Assembly (NCBI RefSeq): GCF_016908295.1
Contig: NZ_JAFBDO010000003.1
Location: 434,001 to 498,000 of the forward strand
Reading direction: 5' to 3'
DNA length: 64,000 nt
From: Thalassobacillus pellis
GTDB taxonomy: Bacteria; Bacillota; Bacilli; Bacillales; Halobacillaceae
The translations under genes were made by a program, and so were the position numbers. The notes under the pieces were generated by a model, which saw only the letters and a list, made by a program, of their open reading frames with translations, did no database searches and had not been told where the DNA came from. Shown in pieces: positions 34,530-43,276 of the stretch; the stretch's first letter is position 1; each line of letters opens with the position of its first letter.

Positions 34530-35399
34530 TTGTGGACGGAATATTTTAAGGGAGACAGTTTTTATGATTTCGATTATGTGCTAACAAGATATGCACATGA
34601 TCCTTTGACAAAAATCGATCTCCAGGAGCGTTGGATCGACATACCAGTCCAGCTTGATACCAGCCGGCACGTAGTCCGGGTCCATGCACTTGGCACAACT
34701 GCATCACCAGAATTCCGGATTGATGGAGATACAATGGATGAGAAACAGGAAGTTTTGGATTTTGTCTTTTCTTTATTTCAATGGGACAGAAATCTGGAAA
34801 AAATTCACCAACATTTTCTCGAAACAAATCTGGAGCAGCTTTTCAATGCCCATCCTGGGACACCAATAGTAAAAGATTTTCAGTTGTATGGCTGCCTTGT
34901 GAAAACGATCATCCATCAACAGTTAAATATGAAATTCGCTTATACACTAGGGGCCAGATTTATCGAGCGGTATGGTGAAGAAGTCAATGGTGTCTGGTTT
35001 CATCCTCAACCGGAAACAGTAGCTGAAATTCCATATGAAGATTTAAGAGAACTGCAGTTCAGTCAGCGCAAGGCTGAATATGTCATTGATACATCCAGAA
35101 TGATTGCAGAGGGGCAGCTTGACCTTCAAGAGCTCAGCAAGAAAAACGATGAGGAAATCGTTGACAAACTGGTGAAAATCCGTGGGATAGGTGCCTGGAC
35201 TGCTGAAAATTGGCTGTTATTCGGACTCGGCAGGGAAGATTTATTGCCAAAAGCGGATATAGGAATTCAGAATGCAGTAAAATTTTATTTAAAACAGAAG
35301 ATGAAACCTTCCATCCAGGAAATTGCAGATTTAAGCCAGAGATGGGAACCGTATCGAAGTTATGCTTCTTTGACTTTATGGAGAAGTATTGAAGGATGA
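34530..35399 (+). CDS. yfjP: DNA-3-methyladenine glycosylase family protein (YfjP-like)
   Basis: 289 residues from TTG 34530. HhH-GPD fold: DFQLYGCLVKTIIHQQLN, then the helix-hairpin-helix LVKIRGIGAWTAENWLL (near residue 225) and the catalytic aspartate in LLPKADIGIQ. Removes alkylated purines from DNA. A longer frame from ATG 34482 exists but has no ribosome site, whereas TTG 34530 follows GGAGGTGG by five bases and gives the usual YfjP length. Separate transcription unit. Confidence 0.87.
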   Translation: MWTEYFKGDSFYDFDYVLTRYAHDPLTKIDLQERWIDIPVQLDTSRHVVRVHALGTTASPEFRIDGDTMDEKQEVLDFVFSLFQWDRNLEKIHQHFLETNLEQLFNAHPGTPIVKDFQLYGCLVKTIIHQQLNMKFAYTLGARFIERYGEEVNGVWFHPQPETVAEIPYEDLRELQFSQRKAEYVIDTSRMIAEGQLDLQELSKKNDEEIVDKLVKIRGIGAWTAENWLLFGLGREDLLPKADIGIQNAVKFYLKQKMKPSIQEIADLSQRWEPYRSYASLTLWRSIEG

Positions 35400-35631
35400 A
35401 TATAGTTATATTTTACTAATTTAAGTTCGGGAAAATTACTCCATTGATTTTTTATTGCGTATACTTCAATTGTTCCCGCACTTGATGAAAAGACAAGAGC
35501 GTAAGGGATTTTACCTAATTTGTATATAATTGTAAGAATTTATTCAAAATTATGAAAACTTTGTTATAATAATACCTACAGTGCATAATTCATATACCTA
35601 AAGTAGTAAAAAGAAAGAAGGTATTCCATTG

Positions 35632-37524
35632 ATGCTAAGTGAGAGGATGCATAGTGGTTTGGAGGATAGTGACGTTATAGCACTTTTTAACTTGACTGAA
35701 CTGAATGTCTGTCTTATCAACATGAGCAGCAAAACAGTGTATTGCAGCCGTTCCATGCAAAATTCCACGCATGCGAAAGAAGAGTTGAGGCTGGATGAAT
35801 GGATTGACCTGTTTTATGTGTATGATCAGTTCGGTATCCAACATTCTTTGAAACAAGAAAGGGAACAAAAAACATTCGATATTGAAGGACGTATGCTCTT
35901 TAAAACCTTTCACCAATGGGTGCGCTGTACTTTTACTCATCTGTCACAAGGACGTATTGCCTGTGTAATTTCTCCAATGGAGGAAGCAGATGAAAAAAGT
36001 ACACAGCAGTTCATTCAGGATCGGTACAACCAGATGCTTAAGCTCACTGACAACCTTGATGGCAAACAAGGTTACATCAATGATTCACAGGATGAAAGTA
36101 AGGAGAAAGAACGGTTTTACGAGATGAATGCTGTCGAACTTCATAGTCAGATGAAGTCAATTTGTGAAAAATTTCCTCATGGACTAGCCATGATCAATAA
36201 ACATTGGCAATTGACTTATGCCAATCAACAGATGGAAGTAATTCTAGGCAAAGATTTGAAGTCCCATTATAAGCATAAAATATGGCAGTTATATCCTATT
36301 CAAGATTACTACATCTTTTACCGTCATTATTATATGGCGGTTGAAACAAACAAGCCAGTAACTTTTGATTTATATATGGAGGCAAGGAGCACTTACGCAA
36401 AAGTAACCATTTTCCCTACAGATGAGGGGATGGCCGTCCATATGCAGGATATAACAGATAAAAAACCATATCTGGATGCTTTGCAGGAATCGGAAAAACG
36501 GTTTTCATTGCTTGCTGAAAACATAAAAGATGTTTTTTGGATTTGCACAGAAGATTTCGAGGAAATAATTTTCCTGAGCCCAAAATTTGAAGAAATGTTC
36601 GGCATTCCATTGGAAAACAGGATAAAAGACCCGAAAACCTGGTGGAAAACGCTTGCCCCTAAGGAGTATCATCATCATATTTTTGATGGCTATCGAAAAA
36701 TGAAAAGTGAAAATCATCAAATGGAATATGAAATCAAAACACCTTCAGGAGAACATAAATGGATACGGGCGAGAGGCTTTCCAGTCAAGGAGAGCAGGCA
36801 GAGGTTGATTGTCGGTCTAAGCGAAGATATTACGGAAATGAAGGAAAAAGAACAGCTCATGAGGCAGTCTGAACAGCTCTCGGCTATAACGCAAATGTCA
36901 GCAGGTATCGCCCATGAAATCAAAAACCCCCTTACTGCATTAAAAGGGTTCATGCAGCTTGGAGTGGCAAACCCTCAGCTGAGGGAGTCCTATAATGAGT
37001 TGTTGTTGGATGAAATTAACCGAATTGAATCTATCGTGAACGATTTTATGATGTTATCAAAACCGGATACCGTAGTCCATAAGGAAAATGTGAGCGCCCG
37101 GGACACTGTTTCTTATGTCTTGGATCTATATCAGACAATCATCAAAGACAAAGGTATTCATATTGACACTGCTATCATTTGCCCGGAACTGATGCTGTTT
37201 GCAGAACCTAAACGTCTTAAGCAGATTCTGATTAATGTCATAAAAAATGCAATTGAAGCAGTGGAAACCAATGGACGGATCGCCATTAACATCGTGTGTG
37301 AAAATGAAAAAGCACTGATTACGGTGAAGGACAATGGAAAAGGTCTGTCTGAAGAACAGTTACAGCGATTAGGCGAACCATTCTTTTCAACCAAAAAAGA
37401 CGGAACAGGGCTTGGAATTATGGTGACGAAAAAAATGGTAGCTGATCTTGGAGGAACAATAAACTTTGCAAGTGAGCCTGGAAGAGGAACGACTGTTGCG
37501 ATTTTACTGCCTTATTATAACTGA
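35632..37524 (+). CDS. Orphan PAS-domain sensor histidine kinase (Kin-type)
   Basis: About 630 residues without membrane segments. Weak PAS-like regions lie at about 1-130 and 170-280, a clear PAS/PAC at about 285-405 and the kinase core after 410. The phosphorylated histidine is in AGIAHEIKNPLTALKGF (near residue 428), followed by NVIKNAIEA, DNGKG and GTGLG. No response-regulator gene is adjacent. That architecture, and the spore-forming host, fit a sporulation phosphorelay kinase (KinA/KinE-like), but this is inferred. TTG 35629 immediately precedes ATG 35632 and could also serve. A TTCAAA/TATAAT promoter lies at 35543-35570. Confidence 0.88.
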   Translation: MLSERMHSGLEDSDVIALFNLTELNVCLINMSSKTVYCSRSMQNSTHAKEELRLDEWIDLFYVYDQFGIQHSLKQEREQKTFDIEGRMLFKTFHQWVRCTFTHLSQGRIACVISPMEEADEKSTQQFIQDRYNQMLKLTDNLDGKQGYINDSQDESKEKERFYEMNAVELHSQMKSICEKFPHGLAMINKHWQLTYANQQMEVILGKDLKSHYKHKIWQLYPIQDYYIFYRHYYMAVETNKPVTFDLYMEARSTYAKVTIFPTDEGMAVHMQDITDKKPYLDALQESEKRFSLLAENIKDVFWICTEDFEEIIFLSPKFEEMFGIPLENRIKDPKTWWKTLAPKEYHHHIFDGYRKMKSENHQMEYEIKTPSGEHKWIRARGFPVKESRQRLIVGLSEDITEMKEKEQLMRQSEQLSAITQMSAGIAHEIKNPLTALKGFMQLGVANPQLRESYNELLLDEINRIESIVNDFMMLSKPDTVVHKENVSARDTVSYVLDLYQTIIKDKGIHIDTAIICPELMLFAEPKRLKQILINVIKNAIEAVETNGRIAINIVCENEKALITVKDNGKGLSEEQLQRLGEPFFSTKKDGTGLGIMVTKKMVADLGGTINFASEPGRGTTVAILLPYYN

Positions 37525-37630
37525 TGAAAAGAATCCATCCTGCGCGGACCCGGATGAAAGTCTTCTTTGCTTTCTTAGGTCCACGAAAGGAAAAGATCTT
37601 GGCGAAGCTCTGATGAAACTGAATCAAAAA

Positions 37631-37733
37631 GAGGCTGCCCAGTGGCCTCGTTGAAATGAAAAACCACGAAGATGTTGTTCTTCGTGGTTTTTCGTATGTA
37701 AAAGAAACTTTTGCGTTGAGTCTTTTGGGACAC
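37631..37733. mobile_element. MITE-like hairpin element, copy 3
   Basis: GAGGCTGCCCAGTGGCCTC at the left and GAGTCTTTTGGGACA at the right frame the central hairpin AAAAACCACGAAGA/TTCTTCGTGGTTTTT followed by CGTATGTAAAAG. The centre and right arm are nearly identical to the copy at 42429. The rest of 37734-38041 holds no gene, only AT-rich sequence with a TTGACA at about 37883. Confidence 0.7.
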
Positions 37734-38041
37734 TTTTAATTATAAGCCCAGGTTCATTGATAAGTAATAAGAAGGATATCGGGAAATGGAGAAAAAGGGC
37801 TTACGAAAATAGTAATTGTTATTAGAATTCATCTAGGGGAAAAGTGGTCCTCTAAATTTAAATATTTACATAATTTTGACTCTTGACAAACGTGAAGCGC
37901 TTACATTTATTTCTGTGAAAAGTTTTGAGCTAAGCTGTTTACAAACCTCTGAAACCCCGTTATACTCCCGATTGTATTAAAAAAAGTGTAATAGATATTC
38001 TTTGGGTAATTATTGAAAATATTAGTGAGGAGGGCTTACTG

Positions 38042-38890
38042 ATGTTGAAAAAAATATTGTCATTTTTGCTTATTAATCTTGGTGCGTTTGCTGTTGCCGT
38101 CAATGTTCATTTCTTTCTATCCCCGAATGATTTGGCGACTGGAGGAGTCAGTGGGCTCTCGATCGTATTAAATAAAGTTTTTCCTGATTTGTCTCTAGGC
38201 ATTATTATGGTGATGTTGAATATTGTTTTATTTATAGTCGGTATCATTTTTTTGGGGTTCCAGTTCGGGGCGAAAACCATTTACGCAAGTTTTGCACTAT
38301 CTTTCATGGTATGGGGACTTGAAGCTGTCTACCCTATTCAAGAGCCATTAAGCGAAGATATCCTGATTCAGTTGATTATTGGTCAAATCATTGCTGCTCT
38401 TGGGATGGCACTCGTTTTCCAACAAGGCGCTTCTACTGGGGGAACAGATATTCTTGCCATGATCATGAACAAATACTTTTCTATTGATGTAGGAAAAGGG
38501 GTATTAATGTCTGATATTGCAATTGCCACATCGTCCATTTTCCTTTTCGGACCGACTGTTGGAATGTACGCCTTCTTCGGTGTAATACTGAATGGAATTG
38601 TCATTGACTACGCACTTCAGCAATTCGATCATAAGAATGAAATTGTTATCATCAGCAGAGAAAGTGAGGAAGTCCGTAAATTTATTGTAGATCAGCTTGG
38701 TAAAGGCGCAACAATTCACACTGCCCGAGGTGCCTTTAATTATGAGGATAAAGAAGTGATCACCACGATCCTTGGCAGAAAAGACTTCACTCGTTTGAAA
38801 AGGTACATTTCAGGTATCGACAATAAAGCATTCATCACTGTGCACTCGATGAATGAGATTTTAGGTGAAAATTTCAAACGCTTAGCTTAA
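38042..38890 (+). CDS. YitT-family membrane protein (DUF161-DUF2179)
   Basis: 282 residues: five or six membrane segments in the first 195 residues with the repeated family motif (LSPNDLATGGVSGLSIVLN and QQGASTGGTDILAMIMNKY), then a cytosolic DUF2179 domain (KGATIHTARGAFNYEDKEVI). The transport role is unknown although the family is widespread in Firmicutes. ATG 38042 follows GAGGAGGGC. Monocistronic. Confidence 0.9.
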   Translation: MLKKILSFLLINLGAFAVAVNVHFFLSPNDLATGGVSGLSIVLNKVFPDLSLGIIMVMLNIVLFIVGIIFLGFQFGAKTIYASFALSFMVWGLEAVYPIQEPLSEDILIQLIIGQIIAALGMALVFQQGASTGGTDILAMIMNKYFSIDVGKGVLMSDIAIATSSIFLFGPTVGMYAFFGVILNGIVIDYALQQFDHKNEIVIISRESEEVRKFIVDQLGKGATIHTARGAFNYEDKEVITTILGRKDFTRLKRYISGIDNKAFITVHSMNEILGENFKRLA

Positions 38891-38923
38891 TAAATTTTTT
38901 AAAGAAAAACATTGGAGAATTTT

Positions 38924-38973
38924 AAAAAGGCGGTCTGTGGGGAAGTTGAACTTTTCACACAGACCGCTTTTTG
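38924..38973 (+). terminator. Intrinsic terminator of the YitT gene
   Basis: AAAAAGGCGGTCTGTG/CACAGACCGCTTTTT, long stem with one bulge and T run. Between it and the next gene lies a GC-rich segment resembling, on the minus strand, part of the dispersed repeat seen at 6837. Confidence 0.88.
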
Positions 38974-39197
38974 TTTTCCAGTGCCTCTGTTGATTTTCCG
39001 CCGAGCGACTGGTTATGCGCTAGAAGGAAAAGCATGAGCCGAAGGAATTCTTAAAGCTGTCTCGGTATTAACAGCGGGTTTACACCTTCTCAAATGGCTT
39101 AATATTTCAATGATTTTGAAAATTTGATATAATACATATTGGAAGCAAGGGAGTGGATAAGCTTGCTTGCAGGATAATTTTGGGGAGGGGCTGGAGA

Positions 39198-40769
39198 ATG
39201 AATCGAGAAACTTTAATCGCACCAGAAAAATACAATGTCGTGGAAGAAATAGAAAAATACACACAAGACCCGACCAGAAAAGCCTTGCAGTGGGAAGACG
39301 ATCAAGGTAATAAAAAAGAGATTACATATCAAGACCTGATGAAAAAGGCAAACCAAATTGGCAACGCTTTCATTGATAGTGGACTGAAAAAAGGGGATAA
39401 AGTGCTTATTATGATCCCGCGATTAATTGAGGCATACGAAGTATACGTGGCAGCTCTTAAGGCGGGGCTGGTTGCAATACCGAGTTCGGAAATGCTCCGA
39501 ACCAAGGATTTACAGTATCGTATATCTCATGGAGAAGTCAGTGCAATTGTCAGCTATCAACCTTATACAGGACAGTTCTCAGAGATTAAAGAATTGAAAT
39601 CTATCAGGACATTTACAGTTGGCGGTTCTGTGGAAGGATGGATCGACCTCGACCATATAAGCGATCAGGCTTCCGATTATCTGGAAATTGCCGATACCTT
39701 AAGAGAGGATATGGCATTTTTATCCTATACCTCTGGCACAACAGGGAATCCTAAAGGTGTCGTCCATACGCACGGGTGGGGCTTTGCCCATTTGAAAACA
39801 GCTGCAGAAAACTGGCTGAGCATTCAGGACGGGGACACGGTTTGGGCTACGGCAGGACCAGGTTGGCAGAAATGGATTTGGAGTCCATTCCTGTCTGTGC
39901 TTGGATCAGGAGCAACCGGGCTAGTCTATCACGGAAAATTTGATCCTAATACTTACCTGTCAATACTGGAACGCTATACTGTGAACGTACTATGCTGCAC
40001 ACCAACCGAATATAGGCTGATGGCTAAAGTGGACAATCTTGATGACTATCATCTTCCTGCACTCCATAGTGCCGTTTCAGCAGGCGAGCCTTTGAATCGT
40101 GAAGTGATTGACACTTTCCACAAGTATTTTAATGTGACAGTGAGAGATGGCTATGGTCAAACGGAAAACACACTACTTGTGGGTGTTATGAAAGATATGG
40201 AAGTAAAGCCTGGTTCCATGGGAAAACCTACTCCTGGAAACCGTGTAGAAATCATTGATGAGATGGGTGCTCCGGTCAGTAACGGGGAAGTTGGGGATAT
40301 AGCGGTCCATATGGAAACCCCTGCATTGTTTAAGGAATATTATAAGGATCCGGAACGGACTAAAATGTCCTACCGAGGAGATTATTATATTACAGGGGAT
40401 CAGGCTTCCAAAGATGCAGACGGATATTTTTGGTTCGAAGGAAGGAGTGATGACATCATTATCAGCTCTGGATACACGATTGGACCGTTTGAAGTGGAAG
40501 ACGCATTAGTCAAACACCCTTCTGTCCAGGAATGTGCTGTGGTAGCAAGCCCTGATGAAGTCCGTGGTAATGTGGTTAAAGCATTCATCGTGCTCCAGGA
40601 TGGCATTGAAGAAGGAGACTCTCTTGTAAAAGAGCTGCAGAATCATGTAAAGGAATTAACAGCTCCATACAAGTACCCTCGTAAGGTGGAATTCATAGAT
40701 GAGCTGCCTAAAACTACGTCCGGAAAAATTAGGAGAGTAGAGCTTAGAAAACAAGAAAAGACTGTATAA
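39198..40769 (+). CDS. mbcS: Acyl-CoA synthetase, medium/branched-chain type (MbcS-like)
   Basis: 523 residues, ANL superfamily. AMP-binding P-loop SYTSGTTGNPKGVVHTHG near residue 175, GYGQTEN, YITGDQA, and the C-terminal catalytic lysine region PKTTSGKIRR. Acetyl-CoA-synthetase-like members in Bacillus (MbcS/YtcI) activate isobutyrate and related short branched acids, which could feed branched-chain fatty-acid synthesis. The GGWGF/AGPGWQKWIWSP block fits that group. ATG 39198 is chosen over an upstream frame at 39153 because of the GGGGAGGGG...GGAG sites. Confidence 0.85.
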   Translation: MNRETLIAPEKYNVVEEIEKYTQDPTRKALQWEDDQGNKKEITYQDLMKKANQIGNAFIDSGLKKGDKVLIMIPRLIEAYEVYVAALKAGLVAIPSSEMLRTKDLQYRISHGEVSAIVSYQPYTGQFSEIKELKSIRTFTVGGSVEGWIDLDHISDQASDYLEIADTLREDMAFLSYTSGTTGNPKGVVHTHGWGFAHLKTAAENWLSIQDGDTVWATAGPGWQKWIWSPFLSVLGSGATGLVYHGKFDPNTYLSILERYTVNVLCCTPTEYRLMAKVDNLDDYHLPALHSAVSAGEPLNREVIDTFHKYFNVTVRDGYGQTENTLLVGVMKDMEVKPGSMGKPTPGNRVEIIDEMGAPVSNGEVGDIAVHMETPALFKEYYKDPERTKMSYRGDYYITGDQASKDADGYFWFEGRSDDIIISSGYTIGPFEVEDALVKHPSVQECAVVASPDEVRGNVVKAFIVLQDGIEEGDSLVKELQNHVKELTAPYKYPRKVEFIDELPKTTSGKIRRVELRKQEKTV

Positions 40770-40779
40770 TAGAAGAGGG

Positions 40780-40811
40780 GACGCCTTCAATATCGAGGCG
40801 TCATCTTTTTA
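40780..40811 (+). terminator. Intrinsic terminator of the acyl-CoA synthetase gene
   Basis: GACGCC/GGCGTC stem, 11-base loop and TCATCTTTTTAA. Confidence 0.8.
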
Positions 40812-40866
40812 ACTTCTAGAATGAATGGCTGTGGATAAATATCTACAGTGAGCCTCATCCAGCGAC

Positions 40867-41037
40867 GAGGCTAGGCTTAAGCTGGTCGGGGGTGAGCAAG
40901 GCGCTTCCGCTTTAGTATCATCTAGCTTCAGCGCCTACCCCCTCGAGGTCTTAAGCCGATCCTCTCAGTGACAAAGGCCGTCACGGCGAGGCTAGGCTTA
41001 AGCTGGTCGGGGGTGAACGAGGCGCTTCCGCTTTAGT
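40867..41037. repeat. GC-rich intergenic repeat with 50-bp direct repeats
   Basis: Two 50-bp copies (40867-40916 and 40988-41037, differing at about three bases) begin GAGGCTAGGCTTAAGCTGG and end GCGCTTCCGCTTTAGT. Between them lies an inverted partner (AGCTTCAGCGCC...CCCCTCGAGGTCTTAAGCC), so the block can fold into a long hairpin. Fragments recur at 47075-47170 and 62125-62190. Similar repeats are known between genes of many Bacillaceae; function unknown. Confidence 0.8.
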
Positions 41038-41108
41038 TCATTGATATATATTTACCATTCTGAGTGTAAAGCCAGTAGCCTATTAACAATACATAAGGGG
41101 GACCCTCT

Positions 41109-41231
41109 GTGAACTTTATCAGGCGTTGTGCCTTTGTCATCATTTTAGGTTTTGCGCTGGCAGTTGTTCCGTTCCAGGTCCATAGTCCGCAAGTTGATAA
41201 ACAAGAAGAAAGAGAACAAGTACCTGATTGA
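41109..41231 (+). CDS. 40-aa small membrane or secreted protein
   Basis: GTG 41109 follows AAGGGGG at a proper distance and reads to TGA 41229-41231. The product has two arginines, a hydrophobic stretch of about 16 residues (FVIILGFALAVVPF) and a charged tail ending EREQVPD, like a minimal signal-anchor peptide. No family recognised. A terminator follows directly, supporting a real transcription unit. Confidence 0.5.
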   Translation: MNFIRRCAFVIILGFALAVVPFQVHSPQVDKQEEREQVPD

Positions 41232-41237
41232 TTTAAA

Positions 41238-41270
41238 AATGACCATCCCGGTGAGAGATGGTCATTCTTT
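41238..41270. terminator. Terminator between the small gene and the cupin gene
   Basis: AATGACCATC/GATGGTCATT perfect 10-base stem, with A and T runs on both sides. It overlaps the last bases of the convergent cupin gene. Confidence 0.85.
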
Positions 41271-41768
41271 ATGCCAAATATCTATGAGTGGCCCATCAGT
41301 ACCCTGGATTGGGTCGGTTTCCGGAAGTGGAACCTGAGGAATGTTTTTCAATGCTTCTTCCCATTCTAATCCCTGACCGGTTTTCAGGTCATATTCCATC
41401 CCTCCTGGATACGCACCGACTACTTTAAAATCCTCGCTGGCACTTATCTTTTTATGGCCAACACCTGCCGGAATGACTGCCACATCACCTTTTTTCACCT
41501 GAATTTCCATGCCATTTTCTCCACCCATTTTTAAAGTAGCTGCCCCGCTAATTACACCAATGGCCTCATGAGAAACACTGTGGAAATGGTGGTAACCGAA
41601 AACATTACCCGCCCAGCTGTTCTCCCAGTTGTTTTTGTTAAATATTTTTTCGCACTCCTCTGCATTATCGACAAGCCCATTTGGATAAAGGAGCATAGGA
41701 AGCTTTGGGTGATTTGGAATTTTCCCATCATCTTTGAATAAAAAAGTTTTTACTTCTAATTCGCTCAT
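41262..41768 (-). CDS. Cupin-domain protein (YjlB-like)
   Basis: 168 residues forming one cupin barrel: GYHHFHSVSHEAIGVISGAATLKMGGENG is cupin motif 1 with metal histidines and a glutamate, and GDVAVIPAGVGHKKI is motif 2. The N-terminal KTFLFKDDGKIPNHPKLPMLLY is typical of the YjlB subgroup. Enzyme or binding function not established. GGAGGGC precedes the start on the minus strand. Confidence 0.85.
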   Translation of the reverse strand: MSELEVKTFLFKDDGKIPNHPKLPMLLYPNGLVDNAEECEKIFNKNNWENSWAGNVFGYHHFHSVSHEAIGVISGAATLKMGGENGMEIQVKKGDVAVIPAGVGHKKISASEDFKVVGAYPGGMEYDLKTGQGLEWEEALKNIPQVPLPETDPIQGTDGPLIDIWHKE

Positions 41769-41997
41769 TTTTGCCCTCCTTTTTTGGTGCTAGTACACTA
41801 TTCCCAATATAAAAAACAATAATCTGACAAATATGGTTATTAATATGAAACTTTTTAATGATAAAAATCGTTATAGTAGGTAAGGGTACATGGTGCCAGT
41901 CTTGAAGAAATTACCCTATAAAGATTAATCTATTTGAAAAATATTGGAATAAAAAGGAATAATTGTTATCCTTTGAAGTGCATGGAGGTAGGTTAAT

Positions 41998-42417
41998 GTG
42001 AAGAAATACATATGGATGGTAGCCGCTCTAACAATTTTATCTACAACTTCCTATTTCATAATAAAAACGCAATACTTATATACTCCTATTTCTTTCGAGC
42101 AGGATGAAGTGACCTCGGAAAACTGGTGGGATTATAAAAATACACTTTCAATGGAATTTCATGACTTGAATGGGGATAATGATTATAAAATTAAAGATCC
42201 TGATAAAATCAAGCGAATAATTGAAGGTTTAAAAAAAGCATCCATAATTGATGAGAAACAGGCGAATGCAAGCGAAGCCAAGGCTGGCTTGACTCTTGAA
42301 TCAAATAATGAAAAATTATTTGAGATTATCTTTTATGAAACACACTGGAAATTTTTGAGGTATGACTCTCATCTATATCAACGCTCCGAACAACTGGAAT
42401 CACTATTGAATATATGA
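41998..42417 (+). CDS. Hypothetical membrane-anchored protein
   Basis: 139 residues. A single N-terminal hydrophobic segment (about residues 5-23, MVAALTILSTTSYFII) is followed by a soluble, acidic domain with a KIKDPDKIKRIIEGLKKA helix. No family recognised. GTG 41998 follows GGAGGTAGG. Codon use is AT-rich like the surrounding small genes. It could be an exported domain held at the membrane. Confidence 0.65.
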   Translation: MKKYIWMVAALTILSTTSYFIIKTQYLYTPISFEQDEVTSENWWDYKNTLSMEFHDLNGDNDYKIKDPDKIKRIIEGLKKASIIDEKQANASEAKAGLTLESNNEKLFEIIFYETHWKFLRYDSHLYQRSEQLESLLNI

Positions 42418-42428
42418 ACAGCCTACAA

Positions 42429-42532
42429 GAGGATCTCCCAAAAGGCCTCATTGAAATGAAAAACCATGAAGAAGTTGATTTTTCTTTGTGGTTTTTTCGT
42501 ATGTAAAAATGAAAAACTTTGCATTGAGACAG
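42429..42532. mobile_element. MITE-like hairpin element, copy 4
   Basis: GAGGATCTCCCAAAAGGCCTC, GAAATGAAAAACCATGAAG, hairpin return CTTTGTGGTTTTTTCG and TATGTAAAAATG follow the same order as at 37631. The right end reads GCATTGAGACAGG. Confidence 0.7.
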
Positions 42533-42555
42533 GTTCGATATCAAATATAATAAAA

Positions 42556-42597
42556 AGGCTGTCTCAATTAGTCTATTACAGACTTATGGGACAACCA
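42556..42597. repeat. Back-to-back terminal-repeat remnant
   Basis: GGCTGTCTCAATTAGTC and GACTTATGGGACAACC, an imperfect inverted pair separated by seven bases. The sequence type matches the ends of the MITE-like elements and common insertion-sequence ends, so this may be a collapsed element. Confidence 0.5.
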
Positions 42598-42706
42598 CTT
42601 GTTTGAATATGGCATGACTTGTCAAAGAGTATGCTTTCATATATTGTTACCTATAGCAAATACTATAGTTATTCCTAGCTAATATGAAATCAGGAGTTGA
42701 ACGGAA

Positions 42707-42961
42707 GTGAATAGGAAGTTTATCCACTTTTTTAATATCGTTGTCGGGATTCTGTTGATCCTGGAAGGCGGATTATATATTTTTCTAATGAATAAAGACA
42801 AAATCACCCATTTTCAAAGTATCATCACGACGATTCTGCTGCTGATAGCATGGGGGATCTCTTATTATAAACAATTGAAAACCAATAACAAGACGGCTTG
42901 GCTTACAGTGACCATCATTATTATGGTACCGATGATTCTGCCCTGGTTATTCTTTATTTGA
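42707..42961 (+). CDS. Small three-helix membrane protein
   Basis: 84 residues starting at GTG, nearly all membrane: hydrophobic segments at about 8-27, 38-55 and 63-83. No family recognised. The upstream GGAGTTG is a moderate ribosome site. It converges with another small membrane-protein gene whose stop lies 17 bases away. Confidence 0.6.
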   Translation: MNRKFIHFFNIVVGILLILEGGLYIFLMNKDKITHFQSIITTILLLIAWGISYYKQLKTNNKTAWLTVTIIIMVPMILPWLFFI

Positions 42962-42978
42962 CAAATGAGAAGTATTTT

Positions 42979-43248
42979 TTAATAAAAAATAAACCCCAAT
43001 ATGCCGAACAGTACAGCGCTTCCAAGGTAAAAATGGCCAAAGAAGTGCTGCTTCGCCTCTTCGCTTCCCATTTCCACTATCCCCGAGAAAATGAGAAACA
43101 ATGCTGCGATGATAAAGGACGTCAGCTCCACTGCAGTCCACTCCCGATCTTGAACCACATATAACAGCCTTATTTCGATTGGAACAGCAATGACTAATGG
43201 GATATACAATGGATTGAAGAACTCGTCCCAGTCTTTTAATTTTTTCAT
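42979..43248 (-). CDS. Small three-helix membrane protein
   Basis: 89 residues. A charged N-terminus (MKKLKDWDEF), then hydrophobic segments at about 13-30, 40-60 and 70-88. GAAAGGAG lies upstream of the ATG on the minus strand. The gene follows the large permease gene at 43277-44632 by 28 bases on the same strand, so the two may be co-transcribed. Family not recognised. Confidence 0.65.
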   Translation of the reverse strand: MKKLKDWDEFFNPLYIPLVIAVPIEIRLLYVVQDREWTAVELTSFIIAALFLIFSGIVEMGSEEAKQHFFGHFYLGSAVLFGILGFIFY

Positions 43249-43276
43249 CCTTTTACTCCTTTCTTAACACTTACTC

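Noticed and set aside
37880-37910. Possible CcpA cre site (TGAAGCGCTTACA) near a TTGACA
   Set aside because: It is one base short of the 14-base cre consensus in either direction, and the link to the downstream YitT gene is weak.
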